Source: Acidovorax sp. KKS102 (GTDB lineage Bacteria; Pseudomonadota; Gammaproteobacteria; Burkholderiales; Burkholderiaceae_C). From it: a stretch of 64,000 nucleotides of DNA. The stretch spans positions 806,001 through 870,000 of the forward strand of contig NC_018708.1 in NCBI RefSeq assembly GCF_000302535.1, read 5' to 3'. The number at the start of each line of letters is the position of its first letter. Within the stretch, counting starts at the first letter, position 1. Of the stretch, positions 46,453-53,384 are shown piece by piece. Below the pieces are notes generated by a model. It was not told the origin of the DNA, ran no database searches, and saw only the letters and a list, made by a program, of their open reading frames with translations. Position numbers and translations under genes: made by a program.

Positions 46453-46902
46453 ATGGTGACCAATACGTACAGCAAATGGGGCGTCCGCCTGGGGACTCTG
46501 GTGCTCTGGGCAGCAGCCGGTGCCAGCGTGGTCTATTGGGGGCTGCGCCTGTCGGCGCCCTCGTCCGCTTCCTCCGCGCCGGCCGTGGCGCCTGCCCCGG
46601 TGGCCATGGACGCGCAGGCGCTGGCGCGTTTGCTGGGTGCTGCGCCTGCAGCCCCTGGCGTGGCAGCGCCGGTGGCACCCACCGCGAGCCGGTTCACGCT
46701 GATCGGGGTGCTGTCGGGGCGCAGCAGCGGCGGCGGTGCGGCACTGATTGCCGTGGACGGCAAGCCCGCCAAGCCCTTCCGTGTGGGCGCTGCTGTGGAT
46801 GAGGGGCTGGTGCTGCAGGCCCTGGGCCCCCGCCAGGCGCAACTGGGGGCCAGCATGGGCGGGCCTGCCACAGTGACGCTGGACATGCCGCTCAAGAACT
46901 GA
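46453..46902 (+). CDS. gspC: Type II secretion protein GspC
   Basis: A 149-residue bitopic inner-membrane protein linking the platform to the secretin. N-terminal span at about 12-31 (GTLVLWAAAGASVVYWGLRL), an Ala/Pro linker, and an HR domain (SRFTLIGVLSGRSSGGGAALIAVDGKPAKPFRVG) that contacts GspD. It has no PDZ domain and is short. It is transcribed away from gspG. CATAAT (46441-46446) is six bases before ATG 46453 and no Shine-Dalgarno is visible, suggesting a leaderless transcript. Confidence 0.85.
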   Translation: MVTNTYSKWGVRLGTLVLWAAAGASVVYWGLRLSAPSSASSAPAVAPAPVAMDAQALARLLGAAPAAPGVAAPVAPTASRFTLIGVLSGRSSGGGAALIAVDGKPAKPFRVGAAVDEGLVLQALGPRQAQLGASMGGPATVTLDMPLKN

Positions 46903-46935
46903 GCACCTGCTGGCCTGAAGACTTTGACCAGGCGC

Positions 46936-47529
46936 TTAGGCCAGCTCCCTGATTTCCCATTCCCCCCAGCCCGGTGCCGCCACCGGCCAGTCCTCCGAGC
47001 GGGGCAGGGCGCTTTCTCCACGCTCCTGCAACCAGGCCACGCAGCGTGCCACCCCGGCGTGGGTGATCCACACCACATCCATCGCCCCCTGATCATTGCG
47101 CCATTCGCGGGCGGTCTGCAGGGCGGCCGCCACGCGGTGCAGCATGTGCGCCAGGCTTTCGCCCCCGCCGGGTGCGTGGGTGGCGAACCCGGCCACCCAG
47201 GCATCGATGGCACTTTTGCCGATGGCGTCCCAGGTTTGCCCTTCCCAGCGGCCAAAGTCCATCTCGCGCAGCCGGGTGTCAGGGGCGAATGTCAAATCGG
47301 GTCTGAGTGCCTGTAAATCATGCGCTAGCAGCTCACATCTTTGTAGCGTGGAATGCGCCACGCGAGCTCCGGGTGGCAGTGCCGTTGCCAGTCGCTCTGC
47401 CGCAGCACGGGTGGCCTGCGCGTCGGCGGGCACGTCCAAAGCGCCGTAGCAGGTGCCCGGCGCAACCAGCGGGGCTGCATGGCGCACCAGCCACAGGCGG
47501 CTGCTGGCGGTGGCGGGGGAGGGCGTCAT
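46936..47529 (-). CDS. cobC: Histidine phosphatase family, probable alpha-ribazole phosphatase CobC
   Basis: A 197-residue phosphoglycerate-mutase-like phosphatase. The catalytic histidine is in LVRHAAP, the second region is LREMDFGRWEGQTWD, and the second His is in VVWITHAGVARC. Adjacent cobS (overlap ATGA) supports dephosphorylation of alpha-ribazole-5'-phosphate or adenosylcobalamin phosphate. ATG 47529 is chosen; ATG 47535 is two codons upstream. About residues 61-79 are encoded by repeat copy G. Confidence 0.82.
   Translation of the reverse strand: MTPSPATASSRLWLVRHAAPLVAPGTCYGALDVPADAQATRAAAERLATALPPGARVAHSTLQRCELLAHDLQALRPDLTFAPDTRLREMDFGRWEGQTWDAIGKSAIDAWVAGFATHAPGGGESLAHMLHRVAAALQTAREWRNDQGAMDVVWITHAGVARCVAWLQERGESALPRSEDWPVAAPGWGEWEIRELA
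47291..47347 (-). repeat. 58-bp dispersed palindromic repeat, copy G (inside cobC)
   Basis: On the minus strand it reads GCTACAAAGATGTGAGCTGC, TAGCGCATGATTTACAGGCA, CTCAGACCCGATTTGAC. Nearly all conserved words of copy B are present (AGCTGC, AGCGCATGAT, CCC-ATTTGA). It is translated in a frame different from copies A and E. Confidence 0.72.
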
Positions 47530-48332
47530 AGCCATCGCAGTGCGATGGCAGCGCCCAGGTAGAACCCGATCTCGCTCACCTGCTGCGTGGCGCCCAGGCA
47601 GTCGCCCGTGAAGCCTTGCAGCCGCCGGGCGAACCAGCGCGCCATCCAGGCCGCGCAGAGCGCGCTGAGAGCGATGGGTGCTACCAAAAAGAGAGCTGAC
47701 TGGGCATATCCCACTAGCACCAGGGGCGGAAAACACCACAAAAGCGCCGCAACCAATGCCTGGCCGGAGATCTGGTCGGCCAGCGGCTTGCTTTTGGAGC
47801 GCGCCGTGTCTCCCACATGCGGCAGGCTGCGCACGATGAGCAGGGGCCAAAAGCGCGACAGCACATGCGCGCCCACCAGCGCGGCCAGGGCGGCCAGCAC
47901 GCTGTGTGCCCCCAGCAGCGCCAGCAGGCTGAGCTTGGCCAACAGCGCCAGCACCAGCGCCATGGCCCCGAAGGCGCCGATGCGCGAGTCCTTCATGATG
48001 TCCAGCGCGCGTTCGCGGTCGTAGCTGCCGCCCAGGCCATCGGCCACGTCGGCCAGGCCGTCTTCATGAAAGCCACCTGTCATCAGCACCGTGGCGATGG
48101 TGCAGAACACCGCCGCCACAGCCGGGGCCAGCGGGTTGGGCGCCAGCGCCCAGTGCAGCGCGGCATACACGGCCACAGACAGCAACGCCGCCAGCCAGCC
48201 AATGCCCGGAAAGTGTGCCGCGCTGGCCCGCAGCATGGCCGGGCTGTAGCCCACCCAGTTCGCCAGCCGCCCGGTGACGGGGATGCGGGTGAAGAACTGC
48301 ACGGCCAGCAGGTAGTGGCGCAGGGATTGCAT
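47526..48332 (-). CDS. cobS: Adenosylcobinamide-GDP ribazoletransferase CobS
   Basis: A 268-residue polytopic membrane enzyme joining AdoCbi-GDP and alpha-ribazole, the last cobamide assembly step. Motifs: AVQFFTRIPV, FPGIGWLAALL, GGFHEDGLADVADGLGG and KDSRIGAFGAMAL. Six or so hydrophobic segments. It is the upstream partner of cobC. Residues about 200-218 (LVLVGYAQSALFLVAP) are encoded by repeat copy H on the opposite strand. No other cobalamin genes are in the window, so this pair may serve salvage. Confidence 0.93.
   Translation of the reverse strand: MQSLRHYLLAVQFFTRIPVTGRLANWVGYSPAMLRASAAHFPGIGWLAALLSVAVYAALHWALAPNPLAPAVAAVFCTIATVLMTGGFHEDGLADVADGLGGSYDRERALDIMKDSRIGAFGAMALVLALLAKLSLLALLGAHSVLAALAALVGAHVLSRFWPLLIVRSLPHVGDTARSKSKPLADQISGQALVAALLWCFPPLVLVGYAQSALFLVAPIALSALCAAWMARWFARRLQGFTGDCLGATQQVSEIGFYLGAAIALRWL
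47679..47735 (+). repeat. 58-bp dispersed palindromic repeat, copy H (inside cobS, antisense)
   Basis: On the plus strand it reads TGCTACCAAAAAGAGAGCTG, ACTGGGCATATCCCACTAGC, ACCAGGGGCGGAAAAC. It lies antisense to cobS and is translated from the other strand without interrupting the gene. Confidence 0.68.
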
Positions 48333-48352
48333 GGTGTGCAGTGGGGGTTCGA

Positions 48353-48409
48353 TGCTTCTGTTTTGATAGCTGTCAAGGCATGTTCAACCAGCGCTTGCAG
48401 CCATTTTTG
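48353..48409 (+). repeat. 58-bp dispersed palindromic repeat, copy D (between cobS and ilvA)
   Basis: It reads TGCTTCTGTTTTGATAGCTG, TCAAGGCATGTTCAACCAGC, GCTTGCAGCCATTTTTG. It lies immediately after the ilvA stop on the other strand and before the cobS start; the hairpin could help end the ilvA transcript. Confidence 0.75.
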
Positions 48410-48412
48410 GCA

Positions 48413-49972
48413 TTATTTGGAGCGCAGGAACAGGCGGTAGGCCGGATTCAGCGTTTCTTCCACATAGGGGTAGCCCAGCGTGGCCAGGAAGGCGTCGAAG
48501 GCCGCCTTGTCCTCGGGCGGCACCTGCATGCCCACGAGGATGCGGCCATAGTCCGCGCCCTGGTTGCGGTAGTGGAACAGGCTGATGTTCCAGGTCGGCT
48601 GCATCAGGCTCAAAAATTTGAGCAGCGCACCGGGCCGCTCGGGGAAGGTAAAGCGCATCAGGCGCTCGTCCTGCGCCAGCGCCGAGTGCCCGCCCACCAG
48701 GTGGCGCAGGTGTTCCTTGGCCAGCTCGTCGTGCGTCAGGTCCAGCGCCTCGAAACCGTGGCGGTTGAAGTTCTTGGCGATCTTTTCCGATTCGCCCTTG
48801 CCGTTGGTGGTCAGGCCTACAAACACATGGGCGCGGGCGGCGTCGCTGATGCGGTAGTTGAACTCGGTCACGTTGCGCGGGCCGCCGGGCAGGCCGCCGA
48901 CCACCTCGCAGAAGCGGCGGAAGCTACCGCGCTCTTCCGGAATGGTGACAGCGAGCAGCGCTTCTCGCTCCTCGCCCACCTCGGCCCGCTCGGCCACAAA
49001 GCGCAGCCGGTCGAAGTTCATGTTGGCGCCGCACAGGATGGCCGCGTAGGTCTCGCCCTTGGTCTTGCGCTGGGCCACGTACTGCTTGATGGCAGCGACA
49101 GCCAGCGCCCCGGCGGGCTCGACGATGCTGCGCGTGTCCACAAAGATGTCCTTGATGGCGGCGCAGACGGCGTCGGTGTCGACGGTGATGTAGTCATCCA
49201 CCAGGCCCTGTGCCACGCGGAAGGTTTCCTCGCCCACCAGCTTCACGGCCGTGCCGTCGGAGAACAGGCCCACATCGGCCAGCGTCACGCGCTCATGGGC
49301 CTGCACCGACTGGATCATGGCGTCCGAGTCGTTCATCTGCACCCCGATCACCTTGATCTCAGGGCGCACGGCCTTGATGTAGTTGGCCACACCCGAGATG
49401 AGTCCGCCGCCGCCAATGGCCACGAACACGGCATCGAGCTGGTTGCTGCCCAGGCTTTGCAGCTGGCGCAGGATCTCCATGGCGATGGTGCCCTGGCCAG
49501 CAATCACGTCCGGGTCGTCGAACGGGTGCACGAATGTCAGGCCCTGTTCCTTTTCCAGCTGGACGGAATGGCCGTAGGCGTCGGAATAGCTCTCGCCAAA
49601 CAGCACGACCTCGCCACCGAGCGTCTTCACGGCATCAATCTTGAGCTGCGGGGTGGTGGTGGGCATCACGATCACGGCGCGCGTGCCCAGTCGGTGGGCG
49701 CTCATGGCCACGCCCTGGGCGTGGTTGCCGGCCGAGGCGCAGATCACGCCGCGCTGCAGCTGCTCGGGCGTGAGGTGCGCCATCTTGTTGTACGCGCCCC
49801 GCAACTTGAAGCTGAACACGGGCTGCTGGTCTTCGCGCTTCAGGAGTACCTTGTTGTGCAGGCGGCGGCTGAGGTTCTTGGCGGGCTCCAGCGCCGACTC
49901 CACCGCCACGTCGTACACGCGGGCAGTCAGGATTTTCTTGAGGTAGTCGGCGGGGGTGAGGTGCTGGGTCAT
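48413..49972 (-). CDS. ilvA: Threonine ammonia-lyase (threonine deaminase), biosynthetic type
   Basis: A 519-residue PLP enzyme converting threonine to 2-oxobutanoate, first step of isoleucine synthesis. The PLP lysine is Lys56 in FSFKLRGAYNK; the phosphate-binding glycine loop is GGGGLISG and SAGNHAQGVA is conserved. Two C-terminal ACT-like regulatory domains follow (about 330-519), indicating allosteric isoleucine/valine control. No Shine-Dalgarno was seen; the leader is pyrimidine-rich. A strong terminator and a possible sRNA lie 128 bases upstream on the same strand. Confidence 0.95.
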   Translation of the reverse strand: MTQHLTPADYLKKILTARVYDVAVESALEPAKNLSRRLHNKVLLKREDQQPVFSFKLRGAYNKMAHLTPEQLQRGVICASAGNHAQGVAMSAHRLGTRAVIVMPTTTPQLKIDAVKTLGGEVVLFGESYSDAYGHSVQLEKEQGLTFVHPFDDPDVIAGQGTIAMEILRQLQSLGSNQLDAVFVAIGGGGLISGVANYIKAVRPEIKVIGVQMNDSDAMIQSVQAHERVTLADVGLFSDGTAVKLVGEETFRVAQGLVDDYITVDTDAVCAAIKDIFVDTRSIVEPAGALAVAAIKQYVAQRKTKGETYAAILCGANMNFDRLRFVAERAEVGEEREALLAVTIPEERGSFRRFCEVVGGLPGGPRNVTEFNYRISDAARAHVFVGLTTNGKGESEKIAKNFNRHGFEALDLTHDELAKEHLRHLVGGHSALAQDERLMRFTFPERPGALLKFLSLMQPTWNISLFHYRNQGADYGRILVGMQVPPEDKAAFDAFLATLGYPYVEETLNPAYRLFLRSK

Positions 49973-50099
49973 GGCAGGTGCAGGAGGAGAGCCCCACCGG
50001 CGCAGGGCGGCGGGCGGGGGCCCACATCATAGGGCGTCGCCCTGGGCAGGGGCCGAGGCCTCTGGGCGGGCGGCCTGTTGCGGCGCAGGGCGATCGGGC

Positions 50100-50245
50100 A
50101 AAAAAAAGCCCCGGGCCGTGAGGCCTGGGGCTAATCCATCCTTTGAGGAGATGGAGGAGACAATCGGTGCGAGGCAAGTGCCGGATTCCAGGCTTCTTGC
50201 CGCCTGCCGGTTCCTTTCTGTTCGAAAGCGGCAGCGCATGGGCGA
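50100..50245 (-). ncRNA. Putative sRNA or terminated leader upstream of ilvA with CUCCUCC motifs
   Basis: The 3' end is well defined: stem AGCCCC-GGCC / GGCC-GGGGCT (50107-50132) followed on the minus strand by eight T (50107-50100), a textbook Rho-independent terminator. Just before it the minus strand has TGTCTCCTCCATCTCCTC (about 50142-50162), two anti-Shine-Dalgarno-like stretches. The 5' end is a guess; TAAACT (minus strand, near 50252) is a weak -10. It could be an independent small RNA or an attenuated ilvA leader. No conserved leader peptide with an in-frame stop before the terminator was found. Confidence 0.45.
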
Positions 50246-50349
50246 AGTTTAGCGCGAGTCTTGTTGCGATGCAGCAAAATTCGCATCAAATTCTTTTCGT
50301 TTCGGTTTTCCGTGCGAAAAAAACCACGTGTCACACAGGAGAAACACAA

Positions 50350-50799
50350 ATGGAATGCACAGTCAGTTGGACCGGCGGGGCGGGGACCCGCTCCGGCATG
50401 GGTTTTGTGGCCGAAACCGGCAGCGGCCATGTTCTGACCATGGATGGTGCCCCCGATGCCGCCAACCCCGCCAACGGCGGCCAGAACCTGGCGCCCCGGC
50501 CCATGGAGACCGTGCTGGCAGGCACGGGCGGTTGCACCGCCTATGACGTGGTGCTGATCCTCAAGCGGGGCCGCCATGACGTGCGCGGCTGCAGCGTTAA
50601 GTTGACGACGGAACGCGCCGAGACCGACCCCAAGGTGTTCACCAAGATCCATATGCACTTCACCGTCACGGGCAAGGGCATCCCCCCAGCCGCCGTGGAG
50701 CGCGCGATTGCCATGAGCCATGACAAGTACTGCTCGGCCAGCATCATGCTGGGCAAGACGGCCGACATCACCACCGGCTACGAGGTGCTGGAGGCCTGA
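50350..50799 (+). CDS. OsmC/Ohr-family protein
   Basis: A 149-residue protein of the OsmC superfamily (YhfA-like branch), thiol-dependent peroxidases or related proteins. The two conserved cysteines are in GTGGCTAYDV and SHDKYCSAS. The fold signature RPMETVLAGTGGC...VVLILKRGRHDV is clear. Start ATG 50350 lies behind CACAGGAG. It is divergent from ilvA and convergent with coq7. A role in hydroperoxide detoxification is plausible but not shown for this branch. Confidence 0.88.
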   Translation: MECTVSWTGGAGTRSGMGFVAETGSGHVLTMDGAPDAANPANGGQNLAPRPMETVLAGTGGCTAYDVVLILKRGRHDVRGCSVKLTTERAETDPKVFTKIHMHFTVTGKGIPPAAVERAIAMSHDKYCSASIMLGKTADITTGYEVLEA

Positions 50800-50814
50800 C
50801 GAAGTCGTGGGATG

Positions 50815-50830
50815 GTCTGGGCTGCCAGAC
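50815..50830. terminator. Hairpin between convergent osmC-like gene and coq7
   Basis: GTCTGG-GCTG-CCAGAC is a perfect 6-bp stem 15 bases after the OsmC-family stop; there is no adjacent T-run, so it is a weak candidate for termination in either direction. Confidence 0.3.
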
Positions 50831-50892
50831 TGAGCGGGTGGTTGTGCGTATGTTTTTGGTGCACCTGTTGCCCGCGTGAACCAGCTGGGGGT

Positions 50893-51510
50893 TCAAAGAT
50901 AGTGCGCCGTGGTGGTCATGACCTTGGCGGCGCCTTTCATGGCCAAGCGCACCGGGGCGGGCAATTCCAGGGCGCCTGCGGCGCGGGCCTGGTCCGCGTG
51001 CCGCTCCTCGTCCTGCTTCATTCGGGCGACCACGGCCCTTGACGCCTGATCCTGTTCGGGAAGCCGGTCGAGGTGGCTTTGCAGATGCGCGGCCACCTGG
51101 GTTTCTGTTTCCACCACAAACCCCAGGTTGGCCCGGTCACTGACCTTGGCGGCAACCAGTCCGAGCGCGAAGGCGCCTGCGAACCACAGGGGGTTGAGCA
51201 AGCTGGGGCGGGCACCCAGCGCGTCCAGGCGCTGTTGCGTCCAGGCCAGGTGATCGGTTTCTTCGCGCGCCGCTGCCTGGAGGTGGTCCCGCAGGGCGGG
51301 GTCGCGGGTGACGGCCGCCTGCGCGCTGTAGAGCGCCTGGGCGCACACTTCTCCCACATGGTTCACCCGCATCAGGGCTCCCGCCAGCTTTTTCTGTGCG
51401 GGATCGAGCGACGCCTCGGGCACACCGTGGGCTGGTGTCTGCTCGGCAGCGCGGGGTTGGGCAAACAGTGTGCGCAGCGCGTTGTCTGCGGCAGTCAAAA
51501 AAGCGTCCAT
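50893..51510 (-). CDS. coq7: 2-polyprenyl-3-methyl-6-methoxy-1,4-benzoquinone hydroxylase Coq7
   Basis: A 205-residue membrane-associated di-iron hydroxylase catalysing a late ubiquinone hydroxylation (also known as UbiF's functional equivalent in many betaproteobacteria). Di-iron ligands are in two EXXH-type repeats: [32 protein letters not shown] and DEERHADQA. The hydrophobic patch ([20 protein letters not shown]) fits membrane association. It is divergent from the porin gene. Confidence 0.94.
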   Translation of the reverse strand: MDAFLTAADNALRTLFAQPRAAEQTPAHGVPEASLDPAQKKLAGALMRVNHVGEVCAQALYSAQAAVTRDPALRDHLQAAAREETDHLAWTQQRLDALGARPSLLNPLWFAGAFALGLVAAKVSDRANLGFVVETETQVAAHLQSHLDRLPEQDQASRAVVARMKQDEERHADQARAAGALELPAPVRLAMKGAAKVMTTTAHYL

Positions 51511-51825
51511 GGAAAGCTTTCAAGTGGCAATGGTGTCGAAACACAAATTGCACTTAGATACAAAAAACCACAAGGCAAGGCACAGGAGTTGCATGCAGCA
51601 ATCGTGATTTTGCCCGTGCGCACTGAAATGTTGCAACACTGCAACGAATTTCCCCTTTCGGGGCGATTGTGGGTGAATTCCTTTGCGAAACCGGTCCGGG
51701 TCTGGTGCAATAAGAGCAACTTCCCCACCAGGAGGTTGGCCCGGGAAACCGGCGGGACTGTGCAGGTGCTTTCACCATAGACCCCCCGTACCGGAGCCCG
51801 ATGTTTAACCTTGGAGTAACTCGCA
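51511..51825 (+). promoter_or_regulatory. Regulatory region between coq7 and the porin gene
   Basis: This 315-base gap is more AT-rich than its surroundings. GTTGCA-ACAC-TGCAAC (51630-51645) is a perfect 6-4-6 dyad, operator-like. TTGCGA (51683-51688) and TGCAAT (51706-51711) with a 17-base spacer form a plausible porin promoter, giving a ~108-base leader with CTTGGAG before the ATG. No gene is evident. Confidence 0.4.
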
Positions 51826-52872
51826 ATGAAAAAATCCCTGATTGCCCTGGCTGTGCTGGCTGCTTCCGGCGCTGCAATGGCTCAATCTTCCGTGACCCTG
51901 TTCGGCGTGGTTGACGCAACCTACGCTTACGGTTCCGGCAGCGTCTCTAACAAGTCGCAACTGACGAACTCCGGCTACAACAGCAGCCGTCTGGGTTTCC
52001 GCGGCGTTGAAGACCTGGGTGGCGGCATGTCCGCTTCGTTCTGGCTCGAAGCTGGTCTGAACAACGACAACGGCACCGGCGGCGTTACCAACACCAACAA
52101 CCAAGCAGCTACCAGCACTGGTGGCGGCCTGACTTTCAACCGTCGTTCGACGGTCAGCCTGAACGGCGGCTTCGGTGAAGTGCGTCTGGGCCGTGACTAC
52201 ACCCCCCAATTCTGGAACCTGACCGTGTTCGATCCGTTCGGCACGAACGGCGTCGGCACCACCCAAACCCTGAACTCCAGCCTGGGCGGCCCTACCACCC
52301 TCCGCGCGTCGAACGCCATCGGCTACTTCCTGCCTGGCAACCTGGGCGGTTTCTATGGCCAAGCCCAGTATTACATGGGTGAAAACCTGAGCAACGCTGC
52401 CAACAAGAAGGACGGCAACGGCTTGGCACTGCGCGCTGGTTACGCTAACGGCCCCATCAACGCCGCTATCGCTTTCTCCGAAACCAAGTTCCTGACGGGC
52501 AACATCAAGGCTGTGAACCTGGGCGGTCAATACGACCTGGGCATGGCTAAGATCATGGCTCACTACAACCAAGACAAGATCAGCGGCGGCAACGACGGCA
52601 AGGGCTTCCTGATCGGTGGTCTGGTGCCCGTGGGCGCTGGCGAAATTCGTCTGGCTTACTCCACCTACAAGATCACCACTCCTGGTGCAGATCCCCGTAC
52701 GAACAAGCTGGCTCTGGGCTATGTGCACAACCTGTCCAAGCGCACGGCTCTGTACGCAACGTACGCTCACCTGAACAACAAGAACGGCGCTGCTCAATCC
52801 CTGAACGGTGCTGTGACTGGTGTGAACGACAACTCCAACGGTTACGACTTCGGTATCCGTCACAGCTTCTAA
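51826..52872 (+). CDS. Outer-membrane porin, Gram-negative general porin family
   Basis: A 348-residue trimeric beta-barrel porin precursor. Signal peptide 1-19 with cleavage at GAAMA/QSSVTLFG. It has alternating strands typical of Burkholderiales porins: SSVTLFGVVDATYAYG, SRLGFRGVEDLGGGMSASFWLEAG, GEVRLGRDY and a C-terminal phenylalanine (DFGIRHSF) for Bam recognition. Codon use is visibly different from neighbours (GCT, GGT and CGT codons are frequent), as for highly expressed genes. Pore selectivity is unknown. Confidence 0.95.
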   Translation: MKKSLIALAVLAASGAAMAQSSVTLFGVVDATYAYGSGSVSNKSQLTNSGYNSSRLGFRGVEDLGGGMSASFWLEAGLNNDNGTGGVTNTNNQAATSTGGGLTFNRRSTVSLNGGFGEVRLGRDYTPQFWNLTVFDPFGTNGVGTTQTLNSSLGGPTTLRASNAIGYFLPGNLGGFYGQAQYYMGENLSNAANKKDGNGLALRAGYANGPINAAIAFSETKFLTGNIKAVNLGGQYDLGMAKIMAHYNQDKISGGNDGKGFLIGGLVPVGAGEIRLAYSTYKITTPGADPRTNKLALGYVHNLSKRTALYATYAHLNNKNGAAQSLNGAVTGVNDNSNGYDFGIRHSF

Positions 52873-52913
52873 TATCGTCAGCTGGCTTTGGCCAGTTGTT
52901 GATACATAAGCTC

Positions 52914-52938
52914 AAAAGCCGCCTTCGGGCGGCTTTTT
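52914..52938 (+). terminator. Terminator of the porin gene
   Basis: AAAAGCCGCC-TTCG-GGCGGCTTTTT: a 6-bp GC stem with a UUCG tetraloop and flanking A/T runs, 42 bases after the porin stop. Confidence 0.92.
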
Positions 52939-53250
52939 CATTTCTCGGGTTGTTTGCTTGTTCGTTTTGTCCCTGAGAGAGCCTTTGTCGGTGTGTTTGG
53001 GTTGATTCCAATTGACTCCCTGGTTGGTGTTCCAAGAGGAACGCTCATGCGGAGCTTTGGCTGTGTTTTGCGGCCGGTTGCCTCCATGCGCCCGGTGTTC
53101 CCGTAGCGACTAGGGGCTCAAGAACCGCGGTTAGGAGGCCCAACGCCGGTACATCGGCCCAAGGTTTATTGAAAAGGTGCCGAGGCGATATCGCCCTCGC
53201 GAGTAACCGCATGAGTGCCAATGGGTACTCGCGAAAGCAAAGTTTTTAGC
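52939..53250. other. Intergenic region upstream of the peptide-transport operon
   Basis: No supported gene. The right end carries operator-like symmetry: a perfect 12-bp palindrome GGCGATATCGCC (53184-53195), then TCGCGAGTA (53197-53205) and TACTCGCGA (53226-53234), an exact 9-bp inverted repeat 20 bases apart. These lie 20-70 bases upstream of the sigma-54 promoter, the usual zone for regulator binding. The left 240 bases show nothing recognisable. Confidence 0.5.
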
Positions 53251-53266
53251 TGGCACCAACCTTGCA
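53251..53266 (+). promoter_or_regulatory. Sigma-54 (-24/-12) promoter of the peptide-transport operon
   Basis: TGGCAC (53251-53256) and TTGCA (53262-53266) with exact GG-N10-GC spacing. The predicted start is near 53277, leaving a ~108-base leader before the binding-protein ATG. It implies enhancer-dependent, perhaps nitrogen- or peptide-responsive, control. Confidence 0.72.
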
Positions 53267-53384
53267 TGGCGAAAGTGTTGCCAGCGCAGTTATAGGCCCT
53301 TCATGGCAGCGGGGATTCAGGGATTTCCCGTTGGCTATAGAGCAACCTTTACTGCATAGTAAAACTTTCAATCAAGAGGGTTCC

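Noticed and set aside
49635-50177. ORF upstream of and overlapping ilvA, considered as an attenuator leader peptide (Leu-rich start)
   Set aside because: It has a non-ATG start, no stop before the terminator and runs antisense-like through ilvA in another frame; a leader peptide should be short and end before the terminator.
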